From a virus: a DNA stretch of 62,005 bases. The stretch spans positions 1-62,005 of the IMG/VR virus record IMGVR_UViG_3300025379_000010. One strand, given 5' to 3'. Numbering within the stretch: the stretch's first letter is position 1; every line of letters starts with the position of its first letter. Below, in pieces: positions 7,927 through 19,000 of the stretch. The position numbers were made by a program, and so were the translations under genes. The notes under the pieces are model-generated. The model was not told the origin of the DNA. It worked only from the letters and a program-made list of their open reading frames with translations, and did no database searches.

Positions 7927-7934
7927 TATTTATA
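7927..7934 (-). promoter_or_regulatory. Orphan minus-strand late promoter
   Basis: TATAAATA on the minus strand, facing the gp48 promoter. No minus-strand gene starts nearby; the next is 1 kb away, behind the zinc-finger/gp4 gene. It could be the older promoter of the minus operon, displaced by insertion, or produce antisense RNA. Confidence 0.45.
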
Positions 7935-7943
7935 GGGAACGAA

Positions 7944-9272
7944 ATGGCCGATACATCAAACTATCAATCATTTGCAAACATTACGGCAGTTCCACAAGGT
8001 CTTGTTCCAAGTGCAGGCAATGGCATCAGCCCAGGCGGTGTTCCTAGTACAACTCAGTATTCGATGGCGGCTGCTGGTGTTGTTATGAATAGTGTCAGCA
8101 ATATATCTTCTCCTATTTCAGATGCGGCTTTATCTGGAAGTGCTACATTCAACCCATCTACAAACCCATTAGATACGGGCGACAATAGCAACTCTAATCC
8201 TGCACAAAAAACAGCAACTACACAACAAGCTACTTCTGGTGCTTATGCGATTTCTTATCCTGGAGATTTGCCAAAATATTATATGACACTTGGCGTCTAT
8301 GATTATGTTCGACAAAAACCTTTAGAATCTACATTGGTAACTCCAAAGTACACTATTGCTTTGCCTCTTCCTGATGGTGAAGGACTAACAGACAATACAA
8401 GTACACAGTGGAATGATAGTTCTTTGGGTCATTGGGGTAATGCTCTAGAAAACTCAAACGCAATACAAAGTGTTTTAAGGAACTTTCTTGGCAACAAAAA
8501 CGCTTCTGCGCCAGATAATGACTCAGCAAAAACCATGATATCCGATTTAGGAGGTGATGCTCTATTATACATCGCAGATAGTTTTGCTAAAAATGCTTCT
8601 GCTGAAATGGCTGGCACAATAGAATCTGCAACTGGTTTGGCACCAAACCCAGCACTTGCTATGACGTTCAAGCAAGTTGATTTCAGAAAGTTTCAGTTTT
8701 CTTGGCTACTGTCTGCTAGAAATAATGCAGAAACAGATATTATCAAAAATATTGTTGTTGCCCTAAAACAAGCACAGTTGCCAAACTTTACTAAAGGGTC
8801 AAGTCTGATCTTTCAGTATCCAAATATCGTTCAGCCTGCCTTTTTTCCTAAAAATGCACAGAACTATATGACAGACTTCAAGCCTTGTGTTATCACTGCG
8901 GTTAATGTTAGATATTCGCCTGCCTCCAAATCACCTTCATTTTATAGCACTACAGGAGCACCTGTGTTTGTGGAGTTGTCTATCGCATTAGAAGAAATGC
9001 AGATCAGATTGCCAGGCGATTACCAGCTGGTAAACCAGTCTAACACAAGTCCAGTAACAGCTAAAGCAAGTCAAGGTGCGCAGACAGGGCTTGAAATACT
9101 AGGCATATCAGCAAGAGGCATTACGCCACCAACATCGGGCAATAAAAACACAAAACCAACAGATCCTGGTGCATCTGACGCGCAACAGCCAGGAATGACT
9201 TCTGCACATCAAGCGGCAGAGGCTGCCCGCGCCAAAGGACAGAGTGGTTATGAACCTGTACATGGTGGTTAA
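7944..9272 (+). CDS. 48: Baseplate tail-tube cap, gp48-like
   Basis: 442 residues from ATG 7944 (MADTSNYQSF), which has an AGGGAAC ribosome site. A GTG 27 nt earlier would start almost at the promoter's transcription start and is rejected. A low-complexity N-terminal third is followed by YYMTLGVYDYVRQKPLES, IALPLPDGEGLTD and a C-terminal FKQVDFRKFQFSWLLSARN...LIFQYPNIVQPAFFP domain. These resemble the gp48/gp54 tube-cap families. gp48 sits on the hub as an adaptor at the base of the tail tube. The Pro/Gln/Gly tail is probably disordered. It is the first gene of the plus-strand baseplate run. Confidence 0.66.
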   Translation: MADTSNYQSFANITAVPQGLVPSAGNGISPGGVPSTTQYSMAAAGVVMNSVSNISSPISDAALSGSATFNPSTNPLDTGDNSNSNPAQKTATTQQATSGAYAISYPGDLPKYYMTLGVYDYVRQKPLESTLVTPKYTIALPLPDGEGLTDNTSTQWNDSSLGHWGNALENSNAIQSVLRNFLGNKNASAPDNDSAKTMISDLGGDALLYIADSFAKNASAEMAGTIESATGLAPNPALAMTFKQVDFRKFQFSWLLSARNNAETDIIKNIVVALKQAQLPNFTKGSSLIFQYPNIVQPAFFPKNAQNYMTDFKPCVITAVNVRYSPASKSPSFYSTTGAPVFVELSIALEEMQIRLPGDYQLVNQSNTSPVTAKASQGAQTGLEILGISARGITPPTSGNKNTKPTDPGASDAQQPGMTSAHQAAEAARAKGQSGYEPVHGG

Positions 9273-9330
9273 ATGACAAAAATGAAAACGATTAATAAAA
9301 TAACAAGCAAACGCATTTTAAGAGCCAAAC

Positions 9331-10278
9331 ATGACACAATACTTTAAGAAGTTTCCCGTAATCAACTACAATGGTAGCCCAGCTATCAACTTGATGTCGC
9401 GTGTCAACATGTCCAAGCTAGCCTTAGACAACCTACAGTCATATTATGATTATACCATTCCAGACAACACAAGACCAGACAATCTATCTTATGATTACTA
9501 TGGCGATCCAGATTATGTATGGCTAATCTCTTTAGCAAATCAGATCACAGATCCATATTATGACTTTCCTCTCACTGATACAAACTTAAATCAGTTTATC
9601 ATTCAAAAATATGGTTCGGTCAGCTTCGCGCAAAGTTACATTCAATACTTCCAGACAAACTGGGCAACAGATAGTTCTATCATATCACCCACAGAGTTTA
9701 ACTTGTTGTCGACAAGTTTTCAGAAATACTGGTCACCAAACTTAGATTATAACAACAACATCTACGAGTATGTGCGCAAACAAGAAGATTGGATTGTATC
9801 AACAAACATGATCCAACAGCTTCAGGTTTCTTATTCAAATGAAATAACCACAGAAGGTGGATTGGTCATTGACACAGAGAGTGGATATGACATGACAGGA
9901 CCAGAAGGCGTTAACACTATTTCATTCAACGTGGGTGAGACTGTTCAGCAGAATGGTTACACAATAGGTACCGTTGTATATGCCAATACTTCAGAGATGA
10001 CAATCCAACACATCTCTGGTCAAGTAGTGGGCAACACTTCTATCTATGGTGCAACAACTGGACCAATCACAGGGTTCTACTCAAACGCATCTGCAACTGT
10101 TTCTTCAGTTACAACAGTTGCAACAAATATTCCAACAAATGAATGGTATTATTGGACACCAGTAACCGCATATGATGTTGAGACTTCGAAGAACACATCA
10201 AACAAGAGCATCAATCTTCTAGACAATAGATATGCAATCCAAGCAACACAACAACTTAAAGACCTATTGCTGACATAA
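9331..10278 (+). CDS. 53: Baseplate wedge protein gp53
   Basis: 315 residues. The N-terminal ~165 residues match the gp53 family: FKKFPVINYNG, then RPDNLSYDYYGDPDYVWLI and ITDPYYDFPL. gp53 links baseplate wedges around the hub. T4 gp53 is 196 residues. The extra part, about residues 190-250, is a beta-rich insert (VGETVQQNGYTIGTVVYANT, VVGNTSIYGATTGPITGF) of the same kind found in gp7 and gp8 here. The last residues (NKSINLLDNRYAIQATQQLK) return to a gp53-like end. The stop overlaps the next start by one base (TAATG). Confidence 0.82.
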   Translation: MTQYFKKFPVINYNGSPAINLMSRVNMSKLALDNLQSYYDYTIPDNTRPDNLSYDYYGDPDYVWLISLANQITDPYYDFPLTDTNLNQFIIQKYGSVSFAQSYIQYFQTNWATDSSIISPTEFNLLSTSFQKYWSPNLDYNNNIYEYVRKQEDWIVSTNMIQQLQVSYSNEITTEGGLVIDTESGYDMTGPEGVNTISFNVGETVQQNGYTIGTVVYANTSEMTIQHISGQVVGNTSIYGATTGPITGFYSNASATVSSVTTVATNIPTNEWYYWTPVTAYDVETSKNTSNKSINLLDNRYAIQATQQLKDLLLT

Positions 10279-11534
10279 TGACACAACAATATACAAAACC
10301 AGATTCGGTACAAATCAATAAAGTCATGCTCTCATCGGTGAGTGGGAGCAAGCAGTCTATTGATATTACACAGTATGTTGTTTCTATTGACATCTATGAA
10401 GATATGATGTTTCCATGTATGCGCGCTGATATTCTATTCATCGATTCGGTGGACATCATTACATCTTATCCGATCATTGGTGAAGAACTCATTGAAGTAT
10501 CATTTCAAAACCCTGGAGTTGATACAATATTCGACCACACCTTTCAAGTTGTAAGACAAGGTGGTCATATGTTCAATCAGACAGGTACTTCAAGAACGTA
10601 TGCTGTTCATTGTATTAGCCCAGAGTTTGTCACAAACACTTCACAATATATTAGTGAAAAGCAAACGGGCACGATTGATTCTATTATCGATAATATTCTG
10701 AAGAAACATCTGAATACCAAAAAGAAGTTCACCACAGAGCCTACTAAGGGTTCTCAGACAAATCTAATCAGCCGACTAAGGCCATTCCAAGCGATTGACT
10801 TTCACAGAAAGCGTGCAGTCTCACAGCAGTACGCTTCGTCTTCATATTGTTTTTTTGAAAATCAAGATGGGTTCAATCTACTGTCCATGGAATATTGCTT
10901 AGATCGTGGTCAAAACAACATTAGAGCATCGTTCATCTATGACAAGACACAGACCACAGATTCGTTAAAGAACAACTATCGCAGTCTTCTGGATATTCAG
11001 CAAGTGACATTGGTAGACAATACCAAGAAGCACACTCAAGGTTCATTGAATAACACAGTTCGCAGGTTTGATTTACTTACAGGTAAAGTGCAGACAACAA
11101 ACTATGTAAATATTCAGCAACAAAACAAGTTCAAATTTGCTTCCAAAAAGCCTATTGCATTGAACACTTCTACATATGAACAGAAGTATGGTAACACGGC
11201 TGCGACCACATTACTTGTACCACATAGCAGTGAATATGCAGAAAACTATATTGATACATCAATAGGTCCAAAGCATTCATTTGTTACCAAAATGGGGCAG
11301 AATATATATCAGATGTATATCAATGGTGATGTGACAATCAGAGCAGGTGATGTTATTACGGTGAATGTGCCAAATACAACTGGCGATACTTCACCAACAT
11401 CAGACAATAGATTATATGCAGGCAACTATCTTGTAAAGAGCCTTAGACATATTATTTTGAATACACCATTATCTGGCCAATCGTATACCATGTCAATGGA
11501 ACTTGTGAAGGGGTTTTACGAAGATTATGCATAA
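10278..11534 (+). CDS. 27: Baseplate hub protein, gp27-like
   Basis: 418 residues. The N-terminal half has the beta-rich pattern of tail hub proteins (INKVMLSSVSGSKQSIDITQ, VVSIDIYEDMMFPCMRADIL, IIGEELIEVSFQNPG). Then comes IDSIIDNILKKHLNTKK and a mid-domain with RLRPFQAIDFHRKRAVSQ and CFFENQDGFNLLSMEYC, typical of gp27/gpD hub folds. The C-terminal half carries the DVTIRAGDVITVNVP barrel. gp27 trimerises as the hub and holds the gp5 spike, which is the next gene. The assignment rests on fold-like pattern and position. Confidence 0.66.
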   Translation: MTQQYTKPDSVQINKVMLSSVSGSKQSIDITQYVVSIDIYEDMMFPCMRADILFIDSVDIITSYPIIGEELIEVSFQNPGVDTIFDHTFQVVRQGGHMFNQTGTSRTYAVHCISPEFVTNTSQYISEKQTGTIDSIIDNILKKHLNTKKKFTTEPTKGSQTNLISRLRPFQAIDFHRKRAVSQQYASSSYCFFENQDGFNLLSMEYCLDRGQNNIRASFIYDKTQTTDSLKNNYRSLLDIQQVTLVDNTKKHTQGSLNNTVRRFDLLTGKVQTTNYVNIQQQNKFKFASKKPIALNTSTYEQKYGNTAATTLLVPHSSEYAENYIDTSIGPKHSFVTKMGQNIYQMYINGDVTIRAGDVITVNVPNTTGDTSPTSDNRLYAGNYLVKSLRHIILNTPLSGQSYTMSMELVKGFYEDYA

Positions 11535-12367
11535 TGACCACAACTAGAATGGGCGAGAATGGAATGCGTTGGTGGCATGGCGTCGTTGAAGATATCAACG
11601 ATCCAAAGCAACTTGGGCGCGTTCGTGTTCGTATTACCAATGAGCATGATGATCCCAAGATCAAAACAGCAGACTTGCTTTGGGCTACTCCTATTCAGTC
11701 TCCCACTTCAGCCGCGAATGCTGGTGTCGGTCAAGCACCTGTTGGTATGGTCAATGGTACACACGTATTTGGTTTTCATTTAGACGGCAATGAAAAGCAG
11801 CTTCCGATGATCTGGGGCACATATGCTAAACTACCAGACGGCACACAAGCGACAAATGACGTGCCTGGTCTTGCTCGTGGTATCAACACACTTAACATAC
11901 ATAAGTTTGGCACAGAACCAGGCTCAGCATATGCAGCAAAGTATCCGTACAATCAAGTGACAGTCACACGATCTGGTCATGTTATAGAATATGACGATAC
12001 TCCTGGTCACGAAAGAATCCGCGTATTTCATAAATCAGGCACATACACTGAAATAAATAGTGCAGGACAAAGTGTTTCCAAGATTGTTGATGATGGATGG
12101 GAAATCATAGTCAAGAATAAACATGTTTTTGTTGGAGGCGACACTACAGTTATTGTAACTGGAAACTGCAACATGATTGCTAATAGTATTACAATGACAT
12201 CTGCAACAGACATTTCAATGTATGCTCCAGGTGGATTGCATGTTCTAGGTTCTGGTATAACTACAAGCGGCGCCATTGTTTCTGATTTATACCCATCAGG
12301 AACATTCACAACACCGACAGGCGATAACGTATATTTTGATAGTGGTATTATTACAGGAATAGATTAA
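11534..12367 (+). CDS. 5: Baseplate spike gp5 (OB-fold and beta-helix, no lysozyme domain)
   Basis: 277 residues. An OB domain covers about 10-100 (MRWWHGVVEDINDPKQLGRV, LWATPIQSP, MVNGTHVFGFHLDGNEKQLP, WGTYAKLPDG). A repeat-rich C-terminal part follows that fits a beta-helix (FHKSGTYTEINSAG, VFVGGDTTVIVTGNC, GLHVLGSG). In T4, gp5 is the membrane-piercing spike and has a lysozyme domain between these two parts. Here the middle is short, so the lysozyme is missing. The 807-residue minus-strand protein carries a muramidase-like domain instead. The start overlaps the gp27-like stop (TAATG). Confidence 0.85.
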   Translation: MTTTRMGENGMRWWHGVVEDINDPKQLGRVRVRITNEHDDPKIKTADLLWATPIQSPTSAANAGVGQAPVGMVNGTHVFGFHLDGNEKQLPMIWGTYAKLPDGTQATNDVPGLARGINTLNIHKFGTEPGSAYAAKYPYNQVTVTRSGHVIEYDDTPGHERIRVFHKSGTYTEINSAGQSVSKIVDDGWEIIVKNKHVFVGGDTTVIVTGNCNMIANSITMTSATDISMYAPGGLHVLGSGITTSGAIVSDLYPSGTFTTPTGDNVYFDSGIITGID

Positions 12368-12369
12368 TC

Positions 12370-13830
12370 ATGGCATCAACTCCACCAGTAACTACATCAA
12401 ATCTTACGGATTCGATAACAGCACTAAATGCTGCTGCTCCTTTGGCTATTAATATTCCTCCATTTAGTCAAAGCGAAATTGACTTGATTAATGCATCTGT
12501 GAAGACTTCTTTACAGATTGCCAAGATCAATAGTGACATTCAAGACATCGATGTTAATATTGAACATATCAACAAACTCACTGCACAGATTCAATATACA
12601 ACGAATTGTGATAACTTACAGAAGATTGTAAAGCGTAATCTGGCAGGCATTGAATCAAAAGCTAAAAAAGCAATACAACATGAACTGGATCTTGTAAAGC
12701 AATATCTTCCCATTTCTAGTTTACCTTCACCTAATCCTGTATCTATTGTTAACTGGTTGGGAAAATTGATATTTGGTACAATATCACCACAACTTGAAGC
12801 ACAGATCAAGTATACACTTGCTATTGGCAAACTTGGATTTGCAGTAGAGAAACTAGTAGTTGCCGTTGAGGCGGCAGCGCCTAGACTTGAAGCATGTGCT
12901 ATTCAGACTTTACAGCAACTACAGAACGAGATTCTAAATCTAGAAAATCAAGCAATATCTGCCGCAACTAAACCAATCAATACAGTTATAAATAACATTG
13001 ATACGGCGGTATCTCAGTTGCAAAATGCTGCTATTAGCACAGTTACAGGTGCTTTAGGCAATAATAATATTGTGACAAATACACTTGTCAGTCAAATCAA
13101 TGCAGTATCAAAAGCAGTTGATATTACAACAGGTACTGCTGCATTAAGTGTTGTTAATGGCATACAATCAACAGTTTCATCTGCCGCTGCTCCTGCTCTA
13201 CAAAGAGTAAGCCAGATGCAACAACAAGTCACAACATTATTAGGATCATCTGGCTCAAATGGATATCCTATATACGACACTTCAAACACTGCGAACTTCT
13301 TAACTAGCGCGATTGCTATTGGAAACACACACGCAGAGTTTTTGCAAAATTACGTATCAAACGTGACAATAACATCTTCTCCATTTACTGGCACCGTGAC
13401 TTCTGGCAATAATCAGATTATACACTATGATGTAAACACGGCCGTATCAATCGGTCAAGTGTTGGTTGCAGCCGATGGATCTATTCCAGCAAATACAACA
13501 GCAGTGTCTATAAGTAATACGCCTGGTTCATTCTCTGCAACTATCAGTACATCACAGTCCTCTGTCTTAACGATGTCGCCTATAGATAGTAATGTTGTGA
13601 TTGGTTTGGCATTGACATCAACTGATCCCGCATTTGCTAATGGTTGTACAGTTACGAACGTATATAACAATCTAGTTACTGTTTCTGCTCCTTATTTAGG
13701 AACAACACCAAACACGATTACTTTAAACTATATTGTAAATGCTATTATTATGTCTAATAATGCTACATCATCAAATACAAGTGCAAGTATTACATTCAAT
13801 CAAATACCAATTCCCGTAGCAGGAACATAA
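12370..13830 (+). CDS. Baseplate-region structural protein, unknown, with helical N-part and beta-module C-part
   Basis: 486 residues, not recognised as a T4 protein. Residues ~30-300 are Ala/Ile/Asn-rich and mostly helical (ISSPQLEAQIKYTLAIGKLG-like segments, QTLQQLQNEILNLENQ), with coiled-coil character. Residues ~335-470 are beta-rich and contain the recurrent module (TVTSGNNQIIHYDVNTAVSI, GQVLVAADGSIPANTTAVSI) followed by a second related unit. The gene lies between gp5 and gp25, 2 nt from each neighbour, so it is translated with baseplate proteins. It may be a peripheral baseplate component; no function is claimed. Confidence 0.6.
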   Translation: MASTPPVTTSNLTDSITALNAAAPLAINIPPFSQSEIDLINASVKTSLQIAKINSDIQDIDVNIEHINKLTAQIQYTTNCDNLQKIVKRNLAGIESKAKKAIQHELDLVKQYLPISSLPSPNPVSIVNWLGKLIFGTISPQLEAQIKYTLAIGKLGFAVEKLVVAVEAAAPRLEACAIQTLQQLQNEILNLENQAISAATKPINTVINNIDTAVSQLQNAAISTVTGALGNNNIVTNTLVSQINAVSKAVDITTGTAALSVVNGIQSTVSSAAAPALQRVSQMQQQVTTLLGSSGSNGYPIYDTSNTANFLTSAIAIGNTHAEFLQNYVSNVTITSSPFTGTVTSGNNQIIHYDVNTAVSIGQVLVAADGSIPANTTAVSISNTPGSFSATISTSQSSVLTMSPIDSNVVIGLALTSTDPAFANGCTVTNVYNNLVTVSAPYLGTTPNTITLNYIVNAIIMSNNATSSNTSASITFNQIPIPVAGT

Positions 13831-13831
13831 T

Positions 13832-14263
13832 ATGGCACAGTCATCGTTTAACCAAGACAAGTTCACACCGACTACCAAGCAATCACTTCTCTTTAGTGAC
13901 ATGTTTGATAGCTTTCTGGTACATCCAGAGTTGCACGATCTTGTGTTAAGAAAAAACGAAGACTCTGTAAAACAATCTGTGATGAACATCATCTTGACTA
14001 ACAAATATGAAAGACCGTTCAATCAACACTTTGGTTCGAACATTCAGAACTTTCTATTTGAGCCAATGACATCATTTACCCAGAATAACATTCAAACAGA
14101 AATCATGAATGCTATTAACAACTTCGAACCTAGAGCGCAACAAGTCAGTGTCGATGTTACACCAGATGAAGAGAACAATGCGTATAACATTAGCGTCTCA
14201 TTTTACATGATAAATAGTTCAGCACCCGTTTATCTTTCGACCATATTATACAGAGTACGCTAA
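13832..14263 (+). CDS. 25: Baseplate wedge protein gp25
   Basis: 143 residues with the gp25 layout: FSDMFDSFLVHPELHDLVLR, then VKQSVMNIILTNKYERPFNQ, HFGSNIQNFLFEP and a C-terminal beta region ending ILYRVR. The conserved sequence around NKYERPFNQHFG is diagnostic. gp25 forms the wedge core together with gp6 and gp53 and anchors the sheath. Its length is normal and it has no insert. The stop overlaps the gp6 start by one base (TAATG). Confidence 0.9.
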   Translation: MAQSSFNQDKFTPTTKQSLLFSDMFDSFLVHPELHDLVLRKNEDSVKQSVMNIILTNKYERPFNQHFGSNIQNFLFEPMTSFTQNNIQTEIMNAINNFEPRAQQVSVDVTPDEENNAYNISVSFYMINSSAPVYLSTILYRVR

Positions 14264-16050
14264 TGGCAAATACCAATATCACGTTGACATCTCTGGACTT
14301 TGCGGACTACAAGAATAGTCTCAAAACTTTTCTACAGTCTCAGTCTCAGTTCCAAGATTATAACTTTGATGGTTCAAATCTCAGCGCAATCTTAGACCTA
14401 TTGTCATACAACACATATATGAATGCGTTCTATATGAACATGGTCGCATCTGAAATGTTTCTGGACACAGCACAGCAACGCGACTCGGTCGTTCTTCGTG
14501 CAAAAGAACTCAACTACGTACCACGTTCTTTCAGATCATCATATGCTCTGGTTGATCTAGTTGTTGCAAATGTTAATCCATCTATTGTTTTGCTAACTAT
14601 TCCATCAGGCACATCGTTTACTGGCAGAGCAGGCACAAACAACTACACATTCTCGACTAATCAAACAATCGTAGTGCAAGCCAATACAGATGGCAATTTC
14701 TATGCATCAAACGTTGCGATCTATGAAGGCACTTCGGTAACAGATACATTTACTGTACAGCCTGCATCCAATACAGATGTTCAACAGTTCACACTATCAA
14801 ACCCAACTATTGATACCACATCACTATCTGTTGTGAGTATTGAGAATGGTGGTGCTAATGTTATTCCATATATACTTTCAACGACATTGCTTGATTTGAC
14901 AACGAACTCAAATGTTTACTTTCTACAAGGTGCAGACAATAGTCAATATCAAATCATCTTTGGAGACAATGTTGTTGGGCGCAGACCAGCAGACCAAGCG
15001 ATTGTTGCGGCCACATATCTCGTCACAAATGGTCAGTTACCAAATGGCATTGCATCATTTACTCCAAACGGCACACTAGGCAGTTCATCGAATATCACGG
15101 TGAACACAGTATCGCCAGCACAAGGCGGTGACATTGGCGAAGACATCAACTCGATTCGTTTCAATGCTCCACGCTACTTTGCAACACAAGATCGCGCAGT
15201 TACGACATCTGATTATGAAACTCTTCTCACTGTAACTTATCCAGAGATTCAAGCAATCTCAGTATATGGTGGAGAGACAACATCACCACCACAATACGGC
15301 AAAGTGTTCATCTCATTGAAGCTATATAACTTTGATAATATTCCACAAGATAAAGTCACAGAATATTCACAGTTCCTTGCAACTCGTGCGCCATTGACTA
15401 TTGTTCCTGTGTTCGTTGAACCAGACTACACGTATGCTTCTGTTGCTACCACTGTCAAGTACAATATCAATCAGACAACACTACAGCCAGCAGATATCTC
15501 TACATTCGTTACATCTGCTATTCAGACTTACAATCTACAGTACCTTGACAACTTTGCATCAACTCTACTATATTCGCGTCTGGTAGAAGCAATCGATTCT
15601 GCACATCCAAGCATCATTTCAAATCAGACAGAATATTCTGTTATGAAGAAACTATTGCCAACATCTGCAACACAGAACTATACATTAACGTATAACATGC
15701 CATTCAACACTGAAGGTCAATCAGGAACTACTGTAACCACCACACAGTATATTGTTGATGGTGTTTATTATACCATTGAAGACACAGGCGCTTCATTTAA
15801 TACCATTACACAAACATACACAGGCAATCTGATCGTATCTGGTCAGCCATCGAATGTTGTTGGTACTGTTGACTTCACTAACGGTGTCATTACACTAACC
15901 AACTTCTTTGTTGACTCATATGTAGGTGATGCTATTCGTTTCTATTGTCAGTTGCCAGAAAATGTCAAAGATGTTTCAACATCACAGAATGTTATCTTTG
16001 AGATTCCAAATGACGAAATCATTGTCAACGTCCAAATCGTAAGGCAGTAA
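14263..16050 (+). CDS. 6: Baseplate wedge protein gp6
   Basis: 595 residues. The N-terminus (SLDFADYKNSLKTFLQSQSQ, DYNFDGSNLSAILDLLSYNT, ASEMFLDTAQQRDSVVLRAK, ELNYVPRSFRSSYA) is the typical gp6/gpJ signature. The middle has GDNVVGRRPADQAIV and RFNAPRYFATQDRAVTTSDY, as in other gp6 proteins. gp6 dimers form the inner baseplate ring, and baseplate expansion is transmitted through them. T4 gp6 is 660 residues, so this copy is near normal length. The gene lies between gp25 and gp7, as in T4-like phages generally. Confidence 0.9.
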   Translation: MANTNITLTSLDFADYKNSLKTFLQSQSQFQDYNFDGSNLSAILDLLSYNTYMNAFYMNMVASEMFLDTAQQRDSVVLRAKELNYVPRSFRSSYALVDLVVANVNPSIVLLTIPSGTSFTGRAGTNNYTFSTNQTIVVQANTDGNFYASNVAIYEGTSVTDTFTVQPASNTDVQQFTLSNPTIDTTSLSVVSIENGGANVIPYILSTTLLDLTTNSNVYFLQGADNSQYQIIFGDNVVGRRPADQAIVAATYLVTNGQLPNGIASFTPNGTLGSSSNITVNTVSPAQGGDIGEDINSIRFNAPRYFATQDRAVTTSDYETLLTVTYPEIQAISVYGGETTSPPQYGKVFISLKLYNFDNIPQDKVTEYSQFLATRAPLTIVPVFVEPDYTYASVATTVKYNINQTTLQPADISTFVTSAIQTYNLQYLDNFASTLLYSRLVEAIDSAHPSIISNQTEYSVMKKLLPTSATQNYTLTYNMPFNTEGQSGTTVTTTQYIVDGVYYTIEDTGASFNTITQTYTGNLIVSGQPSNVVGTVDFTNGVITLTNFFVDSYVGDAIRFYCQLPENVKDVSTSQNVIFEIPNDEIIVNVQIVRQ

Positions 16051-16051
16051 G

Positions 16052-19000
16052 TTGAGCCAAGTCGAACAAACTATATCGAATCTGATTCCTAGTCAGTTCC
16101 CTTCATTCTATAATGAACAGGGACCTAATCTGATTGCATTCATTCAAGCATATTATGAATGGATGGAACAGTCATATGATGTGGTACAACTAACTGTCAT
16201 TGATTCGACCACACAGTTTGCTAATAACGAAGTTGTATACCAATCAGACTCAACAAGTAATATCATATCATCTGGCACAGTTGTGAGTATATCAGGTTCC
16301 ACTATCACTGTCAAGAACATTTCTGGTACTTTTTTATCTAATACACAAATATATGGTGCAGCGTCAGGTGCTGTTGGTTCTGTAGCTGTCGCTGGTGCGC
16401 CTGTGCTGCTTGGTAATCCTATCTATATGGCTAGACAGCTAATGTCTTATGCTGACGTGGACACCACTCTGGATGACTTCCTGGTGTATTTTACCGACAC
16501 ATATCTAAGTGGCATCCAGTACACATCACTGGCAGACAAAAGACTTACCGTAAAGAAAGTCCTTGATCTATACAGAGCAAAGGGTAACATTCGCGGGCTA
16601 AAGCTTTTGTTCAATCTGGTGTTTGGTGAAGATATCACTGTTTATCTACCAGGAGAAGATATTTTCACAACATCTTCTGGCACATGGATTGTTCCACAGT
16701 ATCTAGAAGTCACTGCATCACCACGTAACGCAAGCTTTGTTGGCAAGACTGTAACTGGTGTTTCGTCTGGTGCAACTGCATTCGTTGATCATATTGTCAA
16801 ACGCAAGATCGGCGCACAGCTAATCAATCTATTTTATATCACAAATGTTTCTGAAAAGAACTTTCAGACTGGTGAACTACTCAGTTATGATAACGATCTA
16901 ACCAACGTTCCTTTTGTCCTTGGTTCACTCAGCGAACTTATCGTGCAAGAAGGCGGATATGGTTTCAATGTTGGTGATATTGTTCCACTTAATGGCCAGT
17001 TCGGGGCACAGGGCACAGGTCGTGTTACTGGTATTTCAGACGTAACTGGTATCGTTAGTTTCATAAGAAATAATGGTGGCTGGGGATATGCAAATAATGC
17101 AAATATTTTAATATCAAACACTGTCATTGGTCTGTCGAACGTTCACACAACACTACCTACAAGTCAGGCGCCATTTGAAAAGTTTTCTAACGTAACTTTT
17201 GTTAATCCATCAAATCTGTCTGCAAATCTATATGCAAACTCTTTTGCTTATGGTGCAAATGCTGCTGTTGCTGTTTATGGTGTTACTGGATCATTTACAA
17301 CAGGCGAGAAAGTTACTACATCAGATGACATTACAGCGAATGTAATCACATATTCATCAAATACTCTTGTTGTTACTGGATTATCAAATAGCTATTTTGG
17401 TACTGGTGTTACAGTAACAGGTCAAACATCTGGCGCCACTGCTACAGTAAACAACTTCACCACAGAGATTGGTGTTATTGGATTGACTGGCGCGCTCACA
17501 AACGCATACACATATGTTGTAGCGAACTATCCACGATACTTGACAGTTACAAGCAACACTGCTGCATTTGTTCCTGGTGAACTAATCTATCAAAGTAATG
17601 GTAGCGCGAACGTTGCCACAGGTATTCTATTAGCAGCAAACTCCTCGCAGTTGACATTGAACGTATCAAACGGTGCGTTCGTCACTACGTATCAAGTAGA
17701 AGGCAATGTGTCTAGCGCAAATGCTGTTATTTCTGCTGTCTCTGCTGCACAGAACGTTTCGGCCAATATCATCAGCATTTCAACTGGCACTTATGCGAAC
17801 ATGGTGTTGGGAGTAATCAACTCATCTGAAACGATCTTTGATTACGCTGATATGATTGATGGATATAATAGTAACGGTCAGTTATATCTTTCATTATCAT
17901 TAAATGCTATTAGTTATGGATTCCCTAAGTTTCCATCGGCAAACTTGACTGTTGGTTATTTAAATGATATTCTATCGTTCAGCGTTCTACAAGTTGGCGA
18001 GATTGAATCTATTTTACAGACAAATCCTGGTGAAAACTATAATCATTCACCATATGTCGAAATCTATCAGCCATATGTGGCGGCACTCAACAAACAAGAT
18101 TATGTAATCACTATTGCAAACCCTAACGGTTCTTTTCTCTTAAATGAAGAAGTCACGCAGAATGTTGCAACAAATAATGCCATAACTGTAAATCTCACCA
18201 CAAAGCCTTCATTTACTGCTGGTGAGTCTGTATATCAAGTAAACAGTACACCTGCTGGCACATATCTTGCAAATAGCGTTAGTTCTATTCTGTTGGCCAA
18301 TACAGGTGCACCAAACTTTACTTCTACCTTTGCTGCGAATAACTATATTCTAATCGGCGGTAAAGACTTACGATTTGTCACTAGTGTTATCAACTCAACG
18401 GCATTACAACTAGCATCAGCACCAAGCACCGAGAATGTCGCATCTTCTGTGTCTATTCTATCTTCTATTGGTGTGGTATCGAATATTCCACAAGCGAATA
18501 TTCTTTATGTCTCTAGCCCTATTAATACCGCCAACGTTTCGAATACAACAACATTTGTGGCTTCACAGAATGTTTTCGGATTAACGTCACTCGCAACATC
18601 AAATGTAAGTTCAGTCGGTCTTACATCATATGGCACAGCGATTGGTAAAGTTCTATCTGTAAATAATAATGTGATGAGTGTTCGTCGTTGGTCTGTCAAT
18701 CAAGATTTTAGTGTAACTGGAAACAATATTGTTGGTGTACAGAGTGGTACTTCCGCAAATGTTGTTTATGTCGCCGCAAACACAATATCAAGCTATGCAG
18801 GCGATAATGCAAATGTAACGGCAAACGTTGTTACAGAAACAGGTACTGTCACATCACTTGCCGTTCAAACATCTGGTATTGGTTATGTCAACGCTGAAAC
18901 TGTTACATTCTCTTCAAATGATGGAACAAGAACTGGTACAGCTATTGTCAATCTAGGCAAACAAGGTGTTGGCGTTGGGTTCTACACATCGACAAAGGGC

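Noticed and set aside
7917-7943. Upstream GTG start extending the gp48-like gene by nine codons.
   Set aside because: It lies at the expected transcription start of the promoter at 7907, with no room for a ribosome site; ATG 7944 has AGGGAAC in front.
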